Positions 10,746 through 22,879 of a stretch of 64,000 nucleotides of DNA are shown in pieces. The stretch is from Calliphora vicina (taxonomy: Eukaryota; Arthropoda; Insecta; Diptera; Calliphoridae): NCBI RefSeq assembly GCF_958450345.1, contig NW_027052610.1, positions 62,001 through 126,000 on the forward strand. Direction: 5' to 3'. Position 1 is the stretch's first letter. Each line of letters starts with the position of its first letter. The notes beneath the pieces were generated by a model. That model saw only the letters and a program-made list of their open reading frames with translations. It had not been told where the DNA came from and did not search any database. Both the position numbers and the translations under genes were made by a program.

Positions 10746-10970
10746 TGAAGGCTAAAATAATCTCTAAGAAATAAAACACAGTTTCAATGCTTTGGAGTAT
10801 ATCGAGTTTTTTAAAGTTAAGTTTTTAATACACTAAAACTCATAAAAAAACACTTTTTTTTTCTTCGATATTCGAAATGTGAGCTTTTCAAAAAAACCGA
10901 AACCGACTTAACCAAAAAAAACCGGTTATAACCGGTTATTAAAAACCGGGCTGATCACCCTAGTATATAC

Positions 10971-12005
10971 TCGTATTATTAGGCCTATTGTGAATTAAAT
11001 AATGGTTATTTTTTGTTCAATTTGGTGTTTTCATTCCCTATCAATTTTGGTTTAAGAATTACAAATCTTACAATTGAAAATTTAACTTTATTCTCATAAT
11101 TTTCTGTCACACTTCCTTCGGTCAAGAATGGCAAAGGCTAACTAACAAAAGAACAAAATCGTTTGACAAATTTTGTGTTTTAAGTGAATCGCTTAAGCTA
11201 AATTAACTTTTTTCAACAAATTATGTTGATCTCATAGTTTAAGAGTAACTCGACAAAGAAATGTAAAAGATGTAAAAGAAAATTAAATAAAAATTGTAAT
11301 GATATACTCAAATACAAAACTTAGTTGTTGTCGGGAGATTGGTTAAAGTTTTTTAATTTTTTCTTAAACTTAAATCAAGTGTTAAATTAGAGGCATTGAA
11401 GAAACAATAAGATGAGAAATTACTTTAAAGTTTTTACATTATCTAGCTCTTTTATACAATTTACACTATGCCAACCATAAAATGCGACTTGAAAGGAAGT
11501 CTCTCAAAATAATATATGTATACATCTGCTATCAAACAAAACTATCTCTAATACTATGTTTGTAAATCATCATGTTTTCACATTGTTACTTGAGTTTACA
11601 CAGCAGTTCTTGGTGATTGTCTCGAACTACTTATTCTACATATCACTTTGGGTGACAAAGAGTTACATATGCAGTTACCAACCATTAATGTAGAAGTTTG
11701 ATTCTAGCGCCTGCCTTAATTGAAAGTCATAAAAATCAATTTCTGGATTTATTCAAAGTTAAGGCAATACTTTAGACATAAGAAGATTTTTTCGTCTGTG
11801 AAAACTTCCTCTGGTTCTGTTTGGCTCAAAGAAAGCTGATTTCTACAGACGGATGGAGAAGCTCTCCGACGGACATCGTCCCCCCTTATCTAGTAGTGTG
11901 TAAATTAATATGTGAGGGGTATAATAAAACATTTACGTAATGCATTCTGAAATTTATAAAAGTTTATGTTAAAATTAATTTTCAAAGTTTATTTCAACAC
12001 GGACG
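10971..12005. other. Spacer between hAT1 and M0
   Basis: No coding signature or inverted termini. Near 11598-11680 it has diverged similarity to the 8072-8130 repeat of element E. It is present in all three tandem units (17645-18679 and 24319-25353). Confidence 0.5.
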
Positions 12006-12729
12006 TACAGTGGTGGCCAGCTAATTAAGGACAAAATTGTTTGCTATATTTCATGTGATTCTCAATTAAATTTTCAAATTTATTCCACAAATATATATGC
12101 AAGGACTGTTTTAACACACAAGTGTGTTTTATTTAGCTGTGTCAATTCTTACATTTTCACTAGGAAAACATACGTTTTTCTACAACATGACAAACTATTT
12201 TTTTAAATAATCTTATTTATTAACTTTTATGTACATATATACAGTGGGGAGCTCAAATGAGTACATGTTTCTATTTTGTGCACTTCTTATGGAATAAAAA
12301 TAAAACTAATAAAGCAAATCCAAAAATTTTTTCTGTCATTTATTTTATGTCTAATATGTAACAAAATTAATTACAATTCAGAACAAAAAACATTCAGTTC
12401 TAAATAAAAAAACAGACAAAACTAAAATGACTCGCATGTACTCAATTTTGCACCCACAATAATTTTAGGGAAGAAATGCATTTTTTAAAAAAATTTTCAA
12501 AATCCTAAAATTTTACACGCATTGGCATATTTTATATAAATTTTTCATTAACTTTTTTTGGAATACTCTCTCTCTCGTGTTCAATACGCTGTTAAAGCTC
12601 GTACAAATTGGTAGGAGTTAATAGGTATTGTTTCAACCGCCAATTCACGATTTACTAAAAATTTTCAATAGGATTGAACTCAAGACATTGAGCTGATAAC
12701 TGCATTAATAAGAAATTTTTCTAAGAACA

Positions 12730-13080
12730 CCATTCTTTACAATTTTTGACGTGTGCATTGGGTCACCATCCTATTGAAAAATTACTTCTTCTGCGGGATA
12801 AGCGTTATAACCTACAAAGTCAAAAGACGAATGTGAAAACGACAAAGATGATTACGTATTGAGGTCGGTATATCGAACTGGACACTATTTCGGTAGAAAT
12901 TTTGCTCACTAAACCATTTTTCAAAGTTTTTGATGAGTGCTTTAATTCGCCGTCCTGCTGTAAAATAACTTTTTCGACATGATTGGCGCTCTTATCTACA
13001 AAATCGGAATGGCAAGTCTATAAATTCGGTATGATTAGTCTTCAATATACGCAGATAGTCTGCTTAACTCATTATTTCGC
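12730..13080 (-). pseudogene. Tc1-like transposase fragment, antisense arm of M1
   Basis: The reverse complement reads LRILKTNHTEF, EKVILQQDGELKHSSKTLKNG and, nearer the end, EVIFQ then GDPMHTSKIVKNG. This is the Tc1/mariner block around the second catalytic aspartate (the QDNDPKHT-type motif), with frame breaks. Copies at 19404-19754 and 26078-26428. Confidence 0.65.
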
Positions 13081-13099
13081 CGATTTTTTCAAAATTGGT

Positions 13100-13251
13100 G
13101 ACACAGTAAGGAAACAGTAAAACACGGTAATGATATGGGGTTGCTTTATATGGTGCCACCTTGGACCAATGCAAAGAATCAATGAAATAATCGGAAAAGA
13201 AAACCATCTGCGTATTTTGCAGACTCACCATACCGAATTTGTAGTCTCATC
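13100..13251 (+). pseudogene. Tc1-like transposase fragment, sense arm of M1
   Basis: Plus strand reads VMIWGCFIWCHLGPMQRI, then LRILQTHHTEFVVSS. This matches the VMVWGC.S..GvGpl..i block that precedes the second catalytic Asp in Tc1 transposases. hAT2 interrupts the frame at 13252; the continuation (AEEVIFQ, GDPMHTSKIVKNG) lies after hAT2 at about 29380-29470. Recurs at 19774-19925 and 26448-26599. Confidence 0.7.
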
Positions 13252-13687
13252 ATAGGCTTGCCAGACGTACTGTTTTCAGCAGTACGCGTACTTTTTTTTA
13301 GTTTTTGTACTTTTAACTGCATAACCCCTAAAGAAGTACGCAAATGTACTTCTTTTTAGTATCTGTACTTCTTTTTGTACTTTTTTTGTACTTTCAGCAT
13401 AATAGTGCATTTACACCTACGACATAAACATGTTATAAGTTGTTTATGGTGATAAACTAGTTTAAGAAACTTGTTTATCCATACAAAACAAAAACAGGTT
13501 TGTAACTAGCTTTTGAATAAACTAGTTACAAACAACGAGTTTTTGCTAATGCAACTCTGTTTTTCAACATTTATCTGGCAACGCTAGTAACATTCGACAT
13601 TTGCTCAAAAATAAAAAAAACAGTTTTCTTTTAAAAAAAAGCCAAACTGTAAGAAAAAGTTTAAAAAATTTTTTTTTAGATTTCAAA

Positions 13688-15037
13688 GAGTGCCGGGTGG
13701 AATATTGCGACACAAGGCCTAAATGTTAAGTGCTGAAAATTTGAGCCAAATCGGGCAACGATTTCTGGACGCGCATCGAGGTCAAAGTTCAGATATTGCA
13801 AAATTTTACTGTTAATATGGAATAAATAGGTGAAACTCGTTAACTTTCTGCATTGTTTTCTAGAAATGTGTAGATTTATTTATATTAATGAATATTACAT
13901 TAAAAAAAAATTTTTGGAAATTAACCCTGTATCTCCTTTGGTTCAAAATGACCCAAAAACTGTATTATCGCCAAAATTAGAGAAAAATGCAAATTTTTCA
14001 GTTTTTGAAAAAATGTTGCTACTAAATAAATACTTTTGTAATTGAATGCAAAAGAATCGAAATATGTACGTAATTATCGTTGTAATGAGATATAAATGAC
14101 AAAATTTGATTAAAAAATTGTCCATATTTACTTGTATATGAGTTTTTGTCTTCGTAGGATACCGTTAACCTATTCGCAGGTATGGCCAAACAAAATTATT
14201 TTTTTAACGTCTGTTTCAAATCTCCATTTTAAAATTTTTACAAAATTTCGTTAAACAAATTTCAGAAATTTTTGATCATCACATTGGGATTTATTGAGAT
14301 CAGAATAGGGAATAAAAATATGAAAAAATTATGTCAATACCTCTTACAGTTTTTCCGTACCTGCGATTTAAATTTTGCGATTTTCAAGAAAAACTAATTT
14401 TTTGTCCATATTTAGGCGAATGAGCCCAATTTCCTTACTGTTATAAATTTTAAGTAATATACACAAGTAAATATGGATATATTTTAAATAAAAATTAGAT
14501 TTTATTTTAATTTTTCTCGAAATATGTTAATTTTTTTTAATAAATTTTTTGTTCAAGTGGCCTGAAACACGTTAATGGTCTGGCGAATTTGTAATAACTT
14601 TAACATTTTTTAACCAATTCTTGTCATTTATATCTCATTACAACGATAATTACGTACAAATTTCGATTCTTTTGCATTCAATTGCAAAAGTATTTATTTA
14701 GTAGCAAAATTTTTAAAATATCTGAAAAATTTGCATTTTTTCAGAATTTTGGCGATAATACAGTTTTTGGGTCATTTTGACCCAAAGGAGATGCAGGGTT
14801 AACTTCGAAAAAAAAATGTTTAATGTAATATTCATTAATATAAATAAATCTATACATTTATAGAAAACAATGCAGAAATTTAACGAGTTTCACCTATTTA
14901 TTCCATATAAATAGTAAAATTTTGCATATATCTGAACTTTGACCTCGATGCGCGTCCAGAAATCGTTGACCGATTTGGCTCAAATTTTCAGCACTTAACT
15001 TTTAGGCCTAGTGTCACAATATTCCACCCGGCACTCT
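13688..15037. mobile_element. Foldback element FB2, copy 1
   Basis: Inverted arms of about 430 bp: 13688-14130 and 14600-15037. Outer ends are GAGTGCCGGGTGGAATATTG and its inverse. Both arms carry CGCGCATCGAGGTCAAAGTT, AAACTGTATTATCGCC and CATTGTTTTCTAGAAATG-like segments in opposite orientation. The loop (14140-14590) holds CAAGTGGCCTGAAACACGTT, also found inverted near 33098. Mirror-image open frames in the arms are not genes. Confidence 0.8.
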
Positions 15038-15360
15038 TCAAAATTTTAACAAATTTTTTTTCCATACAACTGATTGTCACTCTAATATACATATATAGGT
15101 ACGTGTTTAATATGTACATATATAGTACGTGCAGCAACGTTTTTTTGTAACAACGTCCATATTTTTATTAAATTTTTTTAAATTAAAGTCAGCTGTTTTA
15201 TGACTTGTCAAAAATAAACCACTTAACTGACCAAAATGCTGATGTAAACGGTATGGTTTATGGAAGTAGCCTATGATCATAAACTAGTTTGAAAATTACA
15301 AGTGTTAATGCACTATAATTTTATAGAGATAAACTTATCAGTTAAACGACAAATTTGAAC

Positions 15361-15870
15361 AACAGCAGGATGAAACATTTTTTGGGTTTTTAGCCGAACG
15401 TGTATGTAGCACTTGCAATAATCAGCAAGAGATTTTTCTTTTTAAAAAACGCACAGCAGAGTTTTTATGGAATATAAGTACTTATATAAAAGATCGTTTC
15501 AATTTAGAAAATAATAAGTTTGAAAAACTTTCAATTTTCCATCTTAATTCAAAGATTTCTTTTCATGAATTTGAGGAAATAATTACATTATTTTCAACTT
15601 TTTAACGAATTTATACCATTAAAAACATTTGCTGAAAACATTGAAAAAGAAAAATCTGCAGAAGAAAAATGGAAAGAATTCTTAAATAGTGGATCATTTC
15701 CTAATTTTGAAAAGATTTGTTGCTTCGTCTTTTCAATTCCTCATTCTAATGCAGCCAGTGAACGAATTTTTAGTTTAATGTTTAATTTTTGGAGGAAGGA
15801 ACGAAATAAACTTTTAATATAAAATTTGGAAAGCGAGTTAATAATAAAAACAAACTTTGAATACTATTTT
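15361..15870 (+). pseudogene. hAT2 transposase C-terminal remnant, copy 1
   Basis: Reads FLGFLAERVCSTCNNQQEIF, then KDRFNLENNKFEKLS and FHEFEEIITLF. After a frameshift near 15600 it reads CCFVFSIPHSNAASERIFSL, then FWRKERNKLLI, a stop, and NLESELIIKTNFEY. The SNAASERIFSL block is the hAT-family C-terminal dimerisation region (Dimer_Tnp_hAT). Frameshift and stops make it non-functional. The DDE and zinc-finger parts are missing. The reading then runs toward the hAT2 end, which in this copy is replaced by the tandem junction at about 15932. Confidence 0.8.
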
Positions 15871-15939
15871 TTGTTAGTTTTTTTATTGAATTAAATAAAT
15901 TTTGAATATAAACAATTGTACTTCTTTTTACTTTTTTAG

Positions 15940-16205
15940 CTTCTCAGGTAACATACAACAGCTTGCAATATATGAAAGGTGAAAACGTTAAGGAAGCAAT
16001 ACCTCTCCTTGGTCTTCGAATCGAATTTAGTGAAAAAAAATTCAGGTAAGCATTAAATAATACTGATTTTTGCAAATATAATTTAACAAATCTTAATCTT
16101 ATTCTATAGTTTGGCATCAATGACGACACAATTTCTGTCCAATCCAAAGTTGACAACTAGTTAATTGAAGAAGATGACTTCCGTGGCAAACGAGTTTTAA
16201 GCAGG
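15940..16205 (+). pseudogene. Exon-like segments 2 and 3 of element E (tandem copy 2)
   Basis: Same sequence as 9266-9531, now preceded by hAT2 sequence (ACTTTTTTAG). The splice-acceptor-like T-run is preserved across the junction: the foreign DNA supplied a longer T-run of six. Confidence 0.45.
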
Positions 16206-19200
16206 GTAATACTATAGTTAAATTTTATATTTCTTTATTTGTATTTCTCATAAACAAAATAAAATTTATTAAAAATAAAAAATAGTGTGTTTTTCTTAAA
16301 TCAATCTTAGTTTGGCTTAAATCAAGTACGAATTCGAGCTTAAATCAATCCGATCAGAGGATTACATCAAGTATGAATTCAAGCTTAAATCTAGTTCAAA
16401 ATTCTTGAAACAAACTCATTTTGGGATTAATTCAATCTCGGACATTCTTAAATCAATCTTATTTTTGGATTACATCAAGTACGAAGTCGTGCTTAAATCA
16501 AGTTTATAATTCTTGAATCAAGCGTATTTAGGGATTAATTCAATCTCAGCCATTCTTAAATAGAGCTAAAATTAAGATTTTTGGACTTGATGAATCCGTA
16601 CTTGAATCAAGTATTTTGTACTCGGTATAAGAAAATCCGTACTTACCCTACTATTGACACCGCTCCGGATTGATTTAAGTACGGATTACTCAATTTTTTT
16701 TATGAGTGTAGAAATAAGAAGAAAAAAGCAAAACAGTTCATGGAAAAGCATAACAAAAGAAAAAAGAGATCATATAATTATGATAAAGAATAAACATGTA
16801 TTCTAGTAACAAAAAATAAGCCTTTAATTCTAATTTTGATTACTTTTTTAACCTTCACAAGGTCTTCGGGTCAAATTTGATCCATTTTGAAATTAAAATT
16901 GATTTTATTCTAAAAGTGAGTGGTTGATATTTTTGATATTTGATGACTTTTATTTAATTTAAAATCTCAACTACTACGTTAGGTTTTTAGAAAAACAAAT
17001 TGGCAAACAAATATCTAAAAAATTGTTTGCACTTAAGGTCTTTGGGTCATATTTGACCCTGAGCAAAAATCTTGAATTTTTGTTACGCACAATTAAGTTA
17101 AATTTGGTAGCACTAATATATGTATGTCTGTCTCTTTTGATTATACCTGCTGAACATTATACTTGTATGAAAACTGCGATTCCCCGGTTTTATACCAAAG
17201 CTATGATTTTCTTATCCTTCATAAGGTCTTTGGTCAAATTATACCCATTTTGAAATTAAAATTGAATTTTTTCAAAAAGTGAGTGGTTCATATTTTGATA
17301 TTTTATGACTTTAATTTAATTTCAAATGTCTTAAAATTGGCAAAAAAAAATATATATATTTTCTATTTGGCTCAAATTTTACCCGAAGATCGTTAACGCC
17401 AGTAAATTTGAAACCCTTATGAAGGCTAAAATAATCTCTAAGAAATAAAACACAGTTTCAATGCTTTGGAGTATATCGAGTTTTTTAAAGTTAAGTTTTT
17501 AATACACTAAAACTCATAAAAAAACACTTTTTTTTTCTTCGATATTCGAAATGTGAGCTTTTCAAAAAAACCGAAACCGACTTAACCAAAAAAAACCGGT
17601 TATAACCGGTTATTAAAAACCGGGCTGATCACCCTAGTATATACTCGTATTATTAGGCCTATTGTGAATTAAATAATGGTTATTTTTTGTTCAATTTGGT
17701 GTTTTCATTCCCTATCAATTTTGGTTTAAGAATTACAAATCTTACAATTGAAAATTTAACTTTATTCTCATAATTTTCTGTCACACTTCCTTCGGTCAAG
17801 AATGGCAAAGGCTAACTAACAAAAGAACAAAATCGTTTGACAAATTTTGTGTTTTAAGTGAATCGCTTAAGCTAAATTAACTTTTTTCAACAAATTATGT
17901 TGATCTCATAGTTTAAGAGTAACTCGACAAAGAAATGTAAAAGATGTAAAAGAAAATTAAATAAAAATTGTAATGATATACTCAAATACAAAACTTAGTT
18001 GTTGTCGGGAGATTGGTTAAAGTTTTTTAATTTTTTCTTAAACTTAAATCAAGTGTTAAATTAGAGGCATTGAAGAAACAATAAGATGAGAAATTACTTT
18101 AAAGTTTTTACATTATCTAGCTCTTTTATACAATTTACACTATGCCAACCATAAAATGCGACTTGAAAGGAAGTCTCTCAAAATAATATATGTATACATC
18201 TGCTATCAAACAAAACTATCTCTAATACTATGTTTGTAAATCATCATGTTTTCACATTGTTACTTGAGTTTACACAGCAGTTCTTGGTGATTGTCTCGAA
18301 CTACTTATTCTACATATCACTTTGGGTGACAAAGAGTTACATATGCAGTTACCAACCATTAATGTAGAAGTTTGATTCTAGCGCCTGCCTTAATTGAAAG
18401 TCATAAAAATCAATTTCTGGATTTATTCAAAGTTAAGGCAATACTTTAGACATAAGAAGATTTTTTCGTCTGTGAAAACTTCCTCTGGTTCTGTTTGGCT
18501 CAAAGAAAGCTGATTTCTACAGACGGATGGAGAAGCTCTCCGACGGACATCGTCCCCCCTTATCTAGTAGTGTGTAAATTAATATGTGAGGGGTATAATA
18601 AAACATTTACGTAATGCATTCTGAAATTTATAAAAGTTTATGTTAAAATTAATTTTCAAAGTTTATTTCAACACGGACGTACAGTGGTGGCCAGCTAATT
18701 AAGGACAAAATTGTTTGCTATATTTCATGTGATTCTCAATTAAATTTTCAAATTTATTCCACAAATATATATGCAAGGACTGTTTTAACACACAAGTGTG
18801 TTTTATTTAGCTGTGTCAATTCTTACATTTTCACTAGGAAAACATACGTTTTTCTACAACATGACAAACTATTTTTTTAAATAATCTTATTTATTAACTT
18901 TTATGTACATATATACAGTGGGGAGCTCAAATGAGTACATGTTTCTATTTTGTGCACTTCTTATGGAATAAAAATAAAACTAATAAAGCAAATCCAAAAA
19001 TTTTTTCTGTCATTTATTTTATGTTTAATATGTAACAAAATTAATTACAATTCAGAACAAAAAACATTCAGTTCTAAATAAAAAAACAGACAAAACTAAA
19101 ATGACTCGCATGTACTCAATTTTGCACCCACAATAATTTTAGGGAAGAAATGCATTTTTTAAAAAAATTTTCAAAATCCTAAAATTTTACACGCATTGGC

Positions 19201-20361
19201 ATATTTTATATAAATTTTTCATTAACTTTTTTTGGAATACTCTCTCTCTCGTGTTCAATCCGCTGTTAAAGCTCGTACAAATTGGTAGGAGTTAATAGGT
19301 ATTGTTTCAACCGCCAATTCACGATTTACTAAAAATTTTCAATAGGATTGAACTCAAGACATTGAGCTGATAACTGCATTAATAAGAAATTTTTCTAGGA
19401 ACACCATTCTTTACAATTTTTGACGTGTGCATTGGGTCACCATCCTATTGAAAAATTACTTCTTCTGCGGGATAAGCGTTATAACCTACAAAGTCAAAAG
19501 ACGAATGTGAAAACGACAAAGATGATTACGTATTGAGGTCGGTATATCGAACTGGACACTATTTCGGTAGAAATTTTGCTCACTAAACCATTTTTCAAAG
19601 TTTTTGATGAGTGCTTTAATTCGCCGTCCTGCTGTAAAATAACTTTTTCGACATGATTGGCGCTCTTATCTACAAAATCGGAATGGCAAGTCTATAAATT
19701 CGGTATGATTAGTCTTCAATATACGCAGATAGTCTGCTTAACTCATTATTTCGCCGATTTTTTCAAAATTGGTGACACAGTAAGGAAACAGTAAAACACG
19801 GTAATGATATGGGGTTGCTTTATATGGTGCCACCTTGGACCAATGCAAAGAATCAATGAAATAATCGGAAAAGAAAACCATCTGCGTATTTTGCAGACTC
19901 ACCATACCGATTTTGTAGTCTCATCATAGGCATGCCAGACGTACTGTTTTCAGCAGTACGCGTACTTTTTTTTAGTTTTTGTACTTTTAACTGCATAACC
20001 CCTAAAGAAGTACGCAAATGTACTTCTTTTTAGTATCTGTACTTCTTTTTGTACTTTTTTTGTACTTTCAGCATAATAGTGCATTTACACCTACGACATA
20101 AACATGTTATAAGTTGTTTATGGTGATAAACTAGTTTAAGAAACTTGTTTATCCATACAAAACAAAAACAGGTTTGTAACTAGCTTTTGAATAAACTAGT
20201 TACAAACAACGAGTTTTTGCTAATGCAACTCTGTTTTTCAACATTTACCTGGCAACGCTAGTAACATTCGACATTTGCTCAAAAATAAAAAAAACAGTTT
20301 TCTTTTAAAAAAAAGCCAAACTGTAAGAAAAAGTTTAAAAAATTTTTTTTTAGATTTCAAA

Positions 20362-21711
20362 GAGTGCCGGGTGGAATATTGCGACACAAGGCCTAAATGT
20401 TAAGTGCTGAAAATTTGAGCCAAATCGGGCAACGATTTCTGGACGCGCATCGAGGTCAAAGTTCAGATATTGCAAAATTTTACTGTTAATATGGAATAAA
20501 TAGGTGAAACTCGTTAACTTTCTGCATTGTTTTCTAGAAATGTGTAGATTTATTTATATTAATGAATATTACATTAAAAAAAAATTTTTGGAAATTAACC
20601 CTGTATCTCCTTTGGTTCAAAATGACCCAAAAACTGTATTATCGCCAAAATTAGAGAAAAATGAAAATTTTTCAGTTTTTGAAAAAATGTTGCTACTAAA
20701 TAAATACTTTTGTAATTGAATGCAAAAGAATCGAAATATGTACGTAATTATCGTTGTAATGAGATATAAATGACAAAATTTGATTAAAAAATTGTCCATA
20801 TTTACTTGTATATGAGTTTTTGTCTTCGTAGGATACCGTTAACCTATTCGCAGGTATGGCCAAACAAAATTATTTTTTTAACGTCTGTTTCAAATCTCCA
20901 TTTTAAAATTTTTACAAAATTTCGTTAAACAAATTTCAGAAATTTTTGATCATCACATTGGGATTTATTGAGATCAGAATAGGGAATAAAAATATGAAAA
21001 AATTATGTCAATACCTCTTACAGTTTTTCCGTACCTGCGATTTAAATTTTGCGATTTTCAAGAAAAACTAATTTTTTGTCCATATTTAGGCGAATGAGCC
21101 CAATTTCCTTACTGTTATAAATTTTAAGTAATATACACAAGTAAATATGGATATATTTTAAATAAAAATTAGATTTTATTTTAATTTTTCTCGAAATATG
21201 TTAATTTTTTTTAATAAATTTTTTGTTCAAGTGGCCTGAAACACGTTAATGGTCTGGCGAATTTGTAATAACTTTAACATTTTTTAACCAATTCTTGTCA
21301 TTTATATCTCATTACAACGATAATTACGTACAAATTTCGATTCTTTTGCATTCAATTGCAAAAGTATTTATTTAGTAGCAAAATTTTTAAAATATCTGAA
21401 AAATTTGCATTTTTTCAGAATTTTGGCGATAATACAGTTTTTGGGTCATTTTGACCCAAAGGAGATGCAGGGTTAACTTCGAAAAAAAAATTTTTAATGT
21501 AATATTCATTAATATAAATAAATCTATACATTTATAGAAAACAATGCAGAAATTTAACGAGTTTCACCTATTTATTCCATATAAATAGTAAAATTTTGCA
21601 TATATCTGAACTTTGACCTCGATGCGCGTCCAGAAATCGTTGACCGATTTGGCTCAAATTTTCAGCACTTAACTTTTAGGCCTAGTGTCACAATATTCCA
21701 CCCGGCACTCT
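20362..21711. mobile_element. Foldback element FB2, copy 2
   Basis: Same structure as at 13688-15037, shifted by 6,674 bp. It differs at A20664 and near 21492, where copies 1 and 3 have G in the TGTTTAATG segment. Confidence 0.8.
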
Positions 21712-22034
21712 TCAAAATTTTAACAAATTTTTTTTCCATACAACTGATTGTCACTCTAATATACATATATAGGTACGTGTTTAATATGTACATATATAGT
21801 ACGTGCAGCAACGTTTTTTCGTAACAACGTCCATATTTTTATTAAATTTTTTTAAATTAAAGTCAGCTGTTTTATGACTTGTCAAAAATAAACCACTTAA
21901 CTGACCAAAATGCTGATGTAAACGGTATGGTTTATGGAAGTAGCCTATGATCATAAACTAGTTTGAAAATTACAAGTGTTAATGCACTATAATTTTATAG
22001 AGATAAACTTATCAGTTAAACGACAAATTTGAAC

Positions 22035-22544
22035 AACAGCAGGATGAAACATTTTTTGGGTTTTTAGCCGAACGTGTATGTAGCACTTGCAATAATCAGC
22101 AAGAGATTTTTCTTTTTAAAAAACGCACAGCAGAGTTTTTATGGAATATAAGTACTTATATAAAAGATCGTTTCAATTTAGAAAATAATAAGTTTGAAAA
22201 ACTTTCAATTTTCCATCTTAATTCAAAGATTTCTTTTCATGAATTTGAGGAAATAATTACATTATTTTCAACTTTTTAACGAATTTATACCATTAAAAAC
22301 ATTTGCTGAAAACATTGAAAAAGAAAAATCTGCAGAAGAAAAATGGAAAGAATTCTTAAATAGTGGATCATTTCCTAATTTTGAAAAGATTTGTTGCTTC
22401 GTCTTTTCAATTCCTCATTCTAATGCAGCCAGTGAACGAATTTTTAGTTTAATGTTTAATTTTTGGAGGAAGGAACGAAATAAACTTTTAATATAAAATT
22501 TGGAAAGCGAGTTAATAATAAAAACAAACTTTGAATACTATTTT
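22035..22544 (+). pseudogene. hAT2 transposase C-terminal remnant, copy 2
   Basis: Duplicate of the remnant at 15361-15870, offset 6,674 bp, with the same frameshift and stops. The shared damage shows that it was already dead before the triplication. Confidence 0.8.
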
Positions 22545-22613
22545 TTGTTAGTTTTTTTATTGAATTAAATAAATTTTGAATATAAACAATTGTACTTCTT
22601 TTTACTTTTTTAG

Positions 22614-22879
22614 CTTCTCAGGTAACATACAACAGCTTGCAATATATGAAAGGTGAAAACGTTAAGGAAGCAATACCTCTCCTTGGTCTTCGAATCGAAT
22701 TTAGTGAAAAAAAATTCAGGTAAGCATTAAATAATACTGATTTTTGCAAATATAATTTAACAAATCTTAATCTTATTCTATAGTTTGGCATCAATGACGA
22801 CACAATTTCTGTCCAATCCAAAGTTGACAACTAGTTAATTGAAGAAGATGACTTCCGTGGCAAACGAGTTTTAAGCAGG
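22614..22879 (+). pseudogene. Exon-like segments 2 and 3 of element E (tandem copy 3)
   Basis: Same as 15940-16205, offset 6,674 bp. Confidence 0.45.

Larger units (their letters stand above)
6502..10962. mobile_element. hAT-like element hAT1 with nested elements
   Basis: Perfect 10-bp inverted termini TAGGGTGATC / GATCACCCTA. The flanking octamers are GTATGTAC (6494-6501) and GTATATAC (10963-10970), which match at 7 of 8 bases, as expected for an old 8-bp hAT duplication. Beside each end lie subterminal ACCGGT/CCGGTT motifs (6530-6612 and 10895-10950). About 3.4 kb of the interior is the inserted element E; without it hAT1 is about 1.06 kb and non-autonomous. Its right part (9259-10962) is included in the tandem triplication, so the right terminus recurs at 17636 and 24310. 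Confidence 0.75.
9259..15932. repeat. Tandem unit copy 1 (6,674 bp)
   Basis: First of three head-to-tail copies. Contents: 3' part of element E, hAT1 right end (to 10962), spacer (10971-12005), left TIR of M0 (12008), left part of M1 (from 12242), and hAT2 (from 13252) with foldback FB2. The left boundary is the T-run before TAGCTTCTCAGG (9264). The right junction joins hAT2 sequence ending TTCTTTTTACT to that T-run. It differs from both other copies at at least six bases, e.g. A at 12586, A at 12724 and T at 15147. Confidence 0.95.
15933..22606. repeat. Tandem unit copy 2 (6,674 bp)
   Basis: Every landmark of copy 1 recurs at +6,674: E exon-like segment 15940, hAT1 end 17636, M0 TIR 18682, M1 left end 18916, FB2 20362, hAT2 transposase 22035. 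Private bases include T at 19025 and A at 20664, where copies 1 and 3 have C. It shares C at 19260 with copy 3 against A in copy 1. Confidence 0.95.

Noticed and set aside
13830..14125. Overlapping frames on both strands in FB2 (three copies)
   Set aside because: They lie in inverted arms of a foldback element, so each frame has a mirror partner. No family signature.
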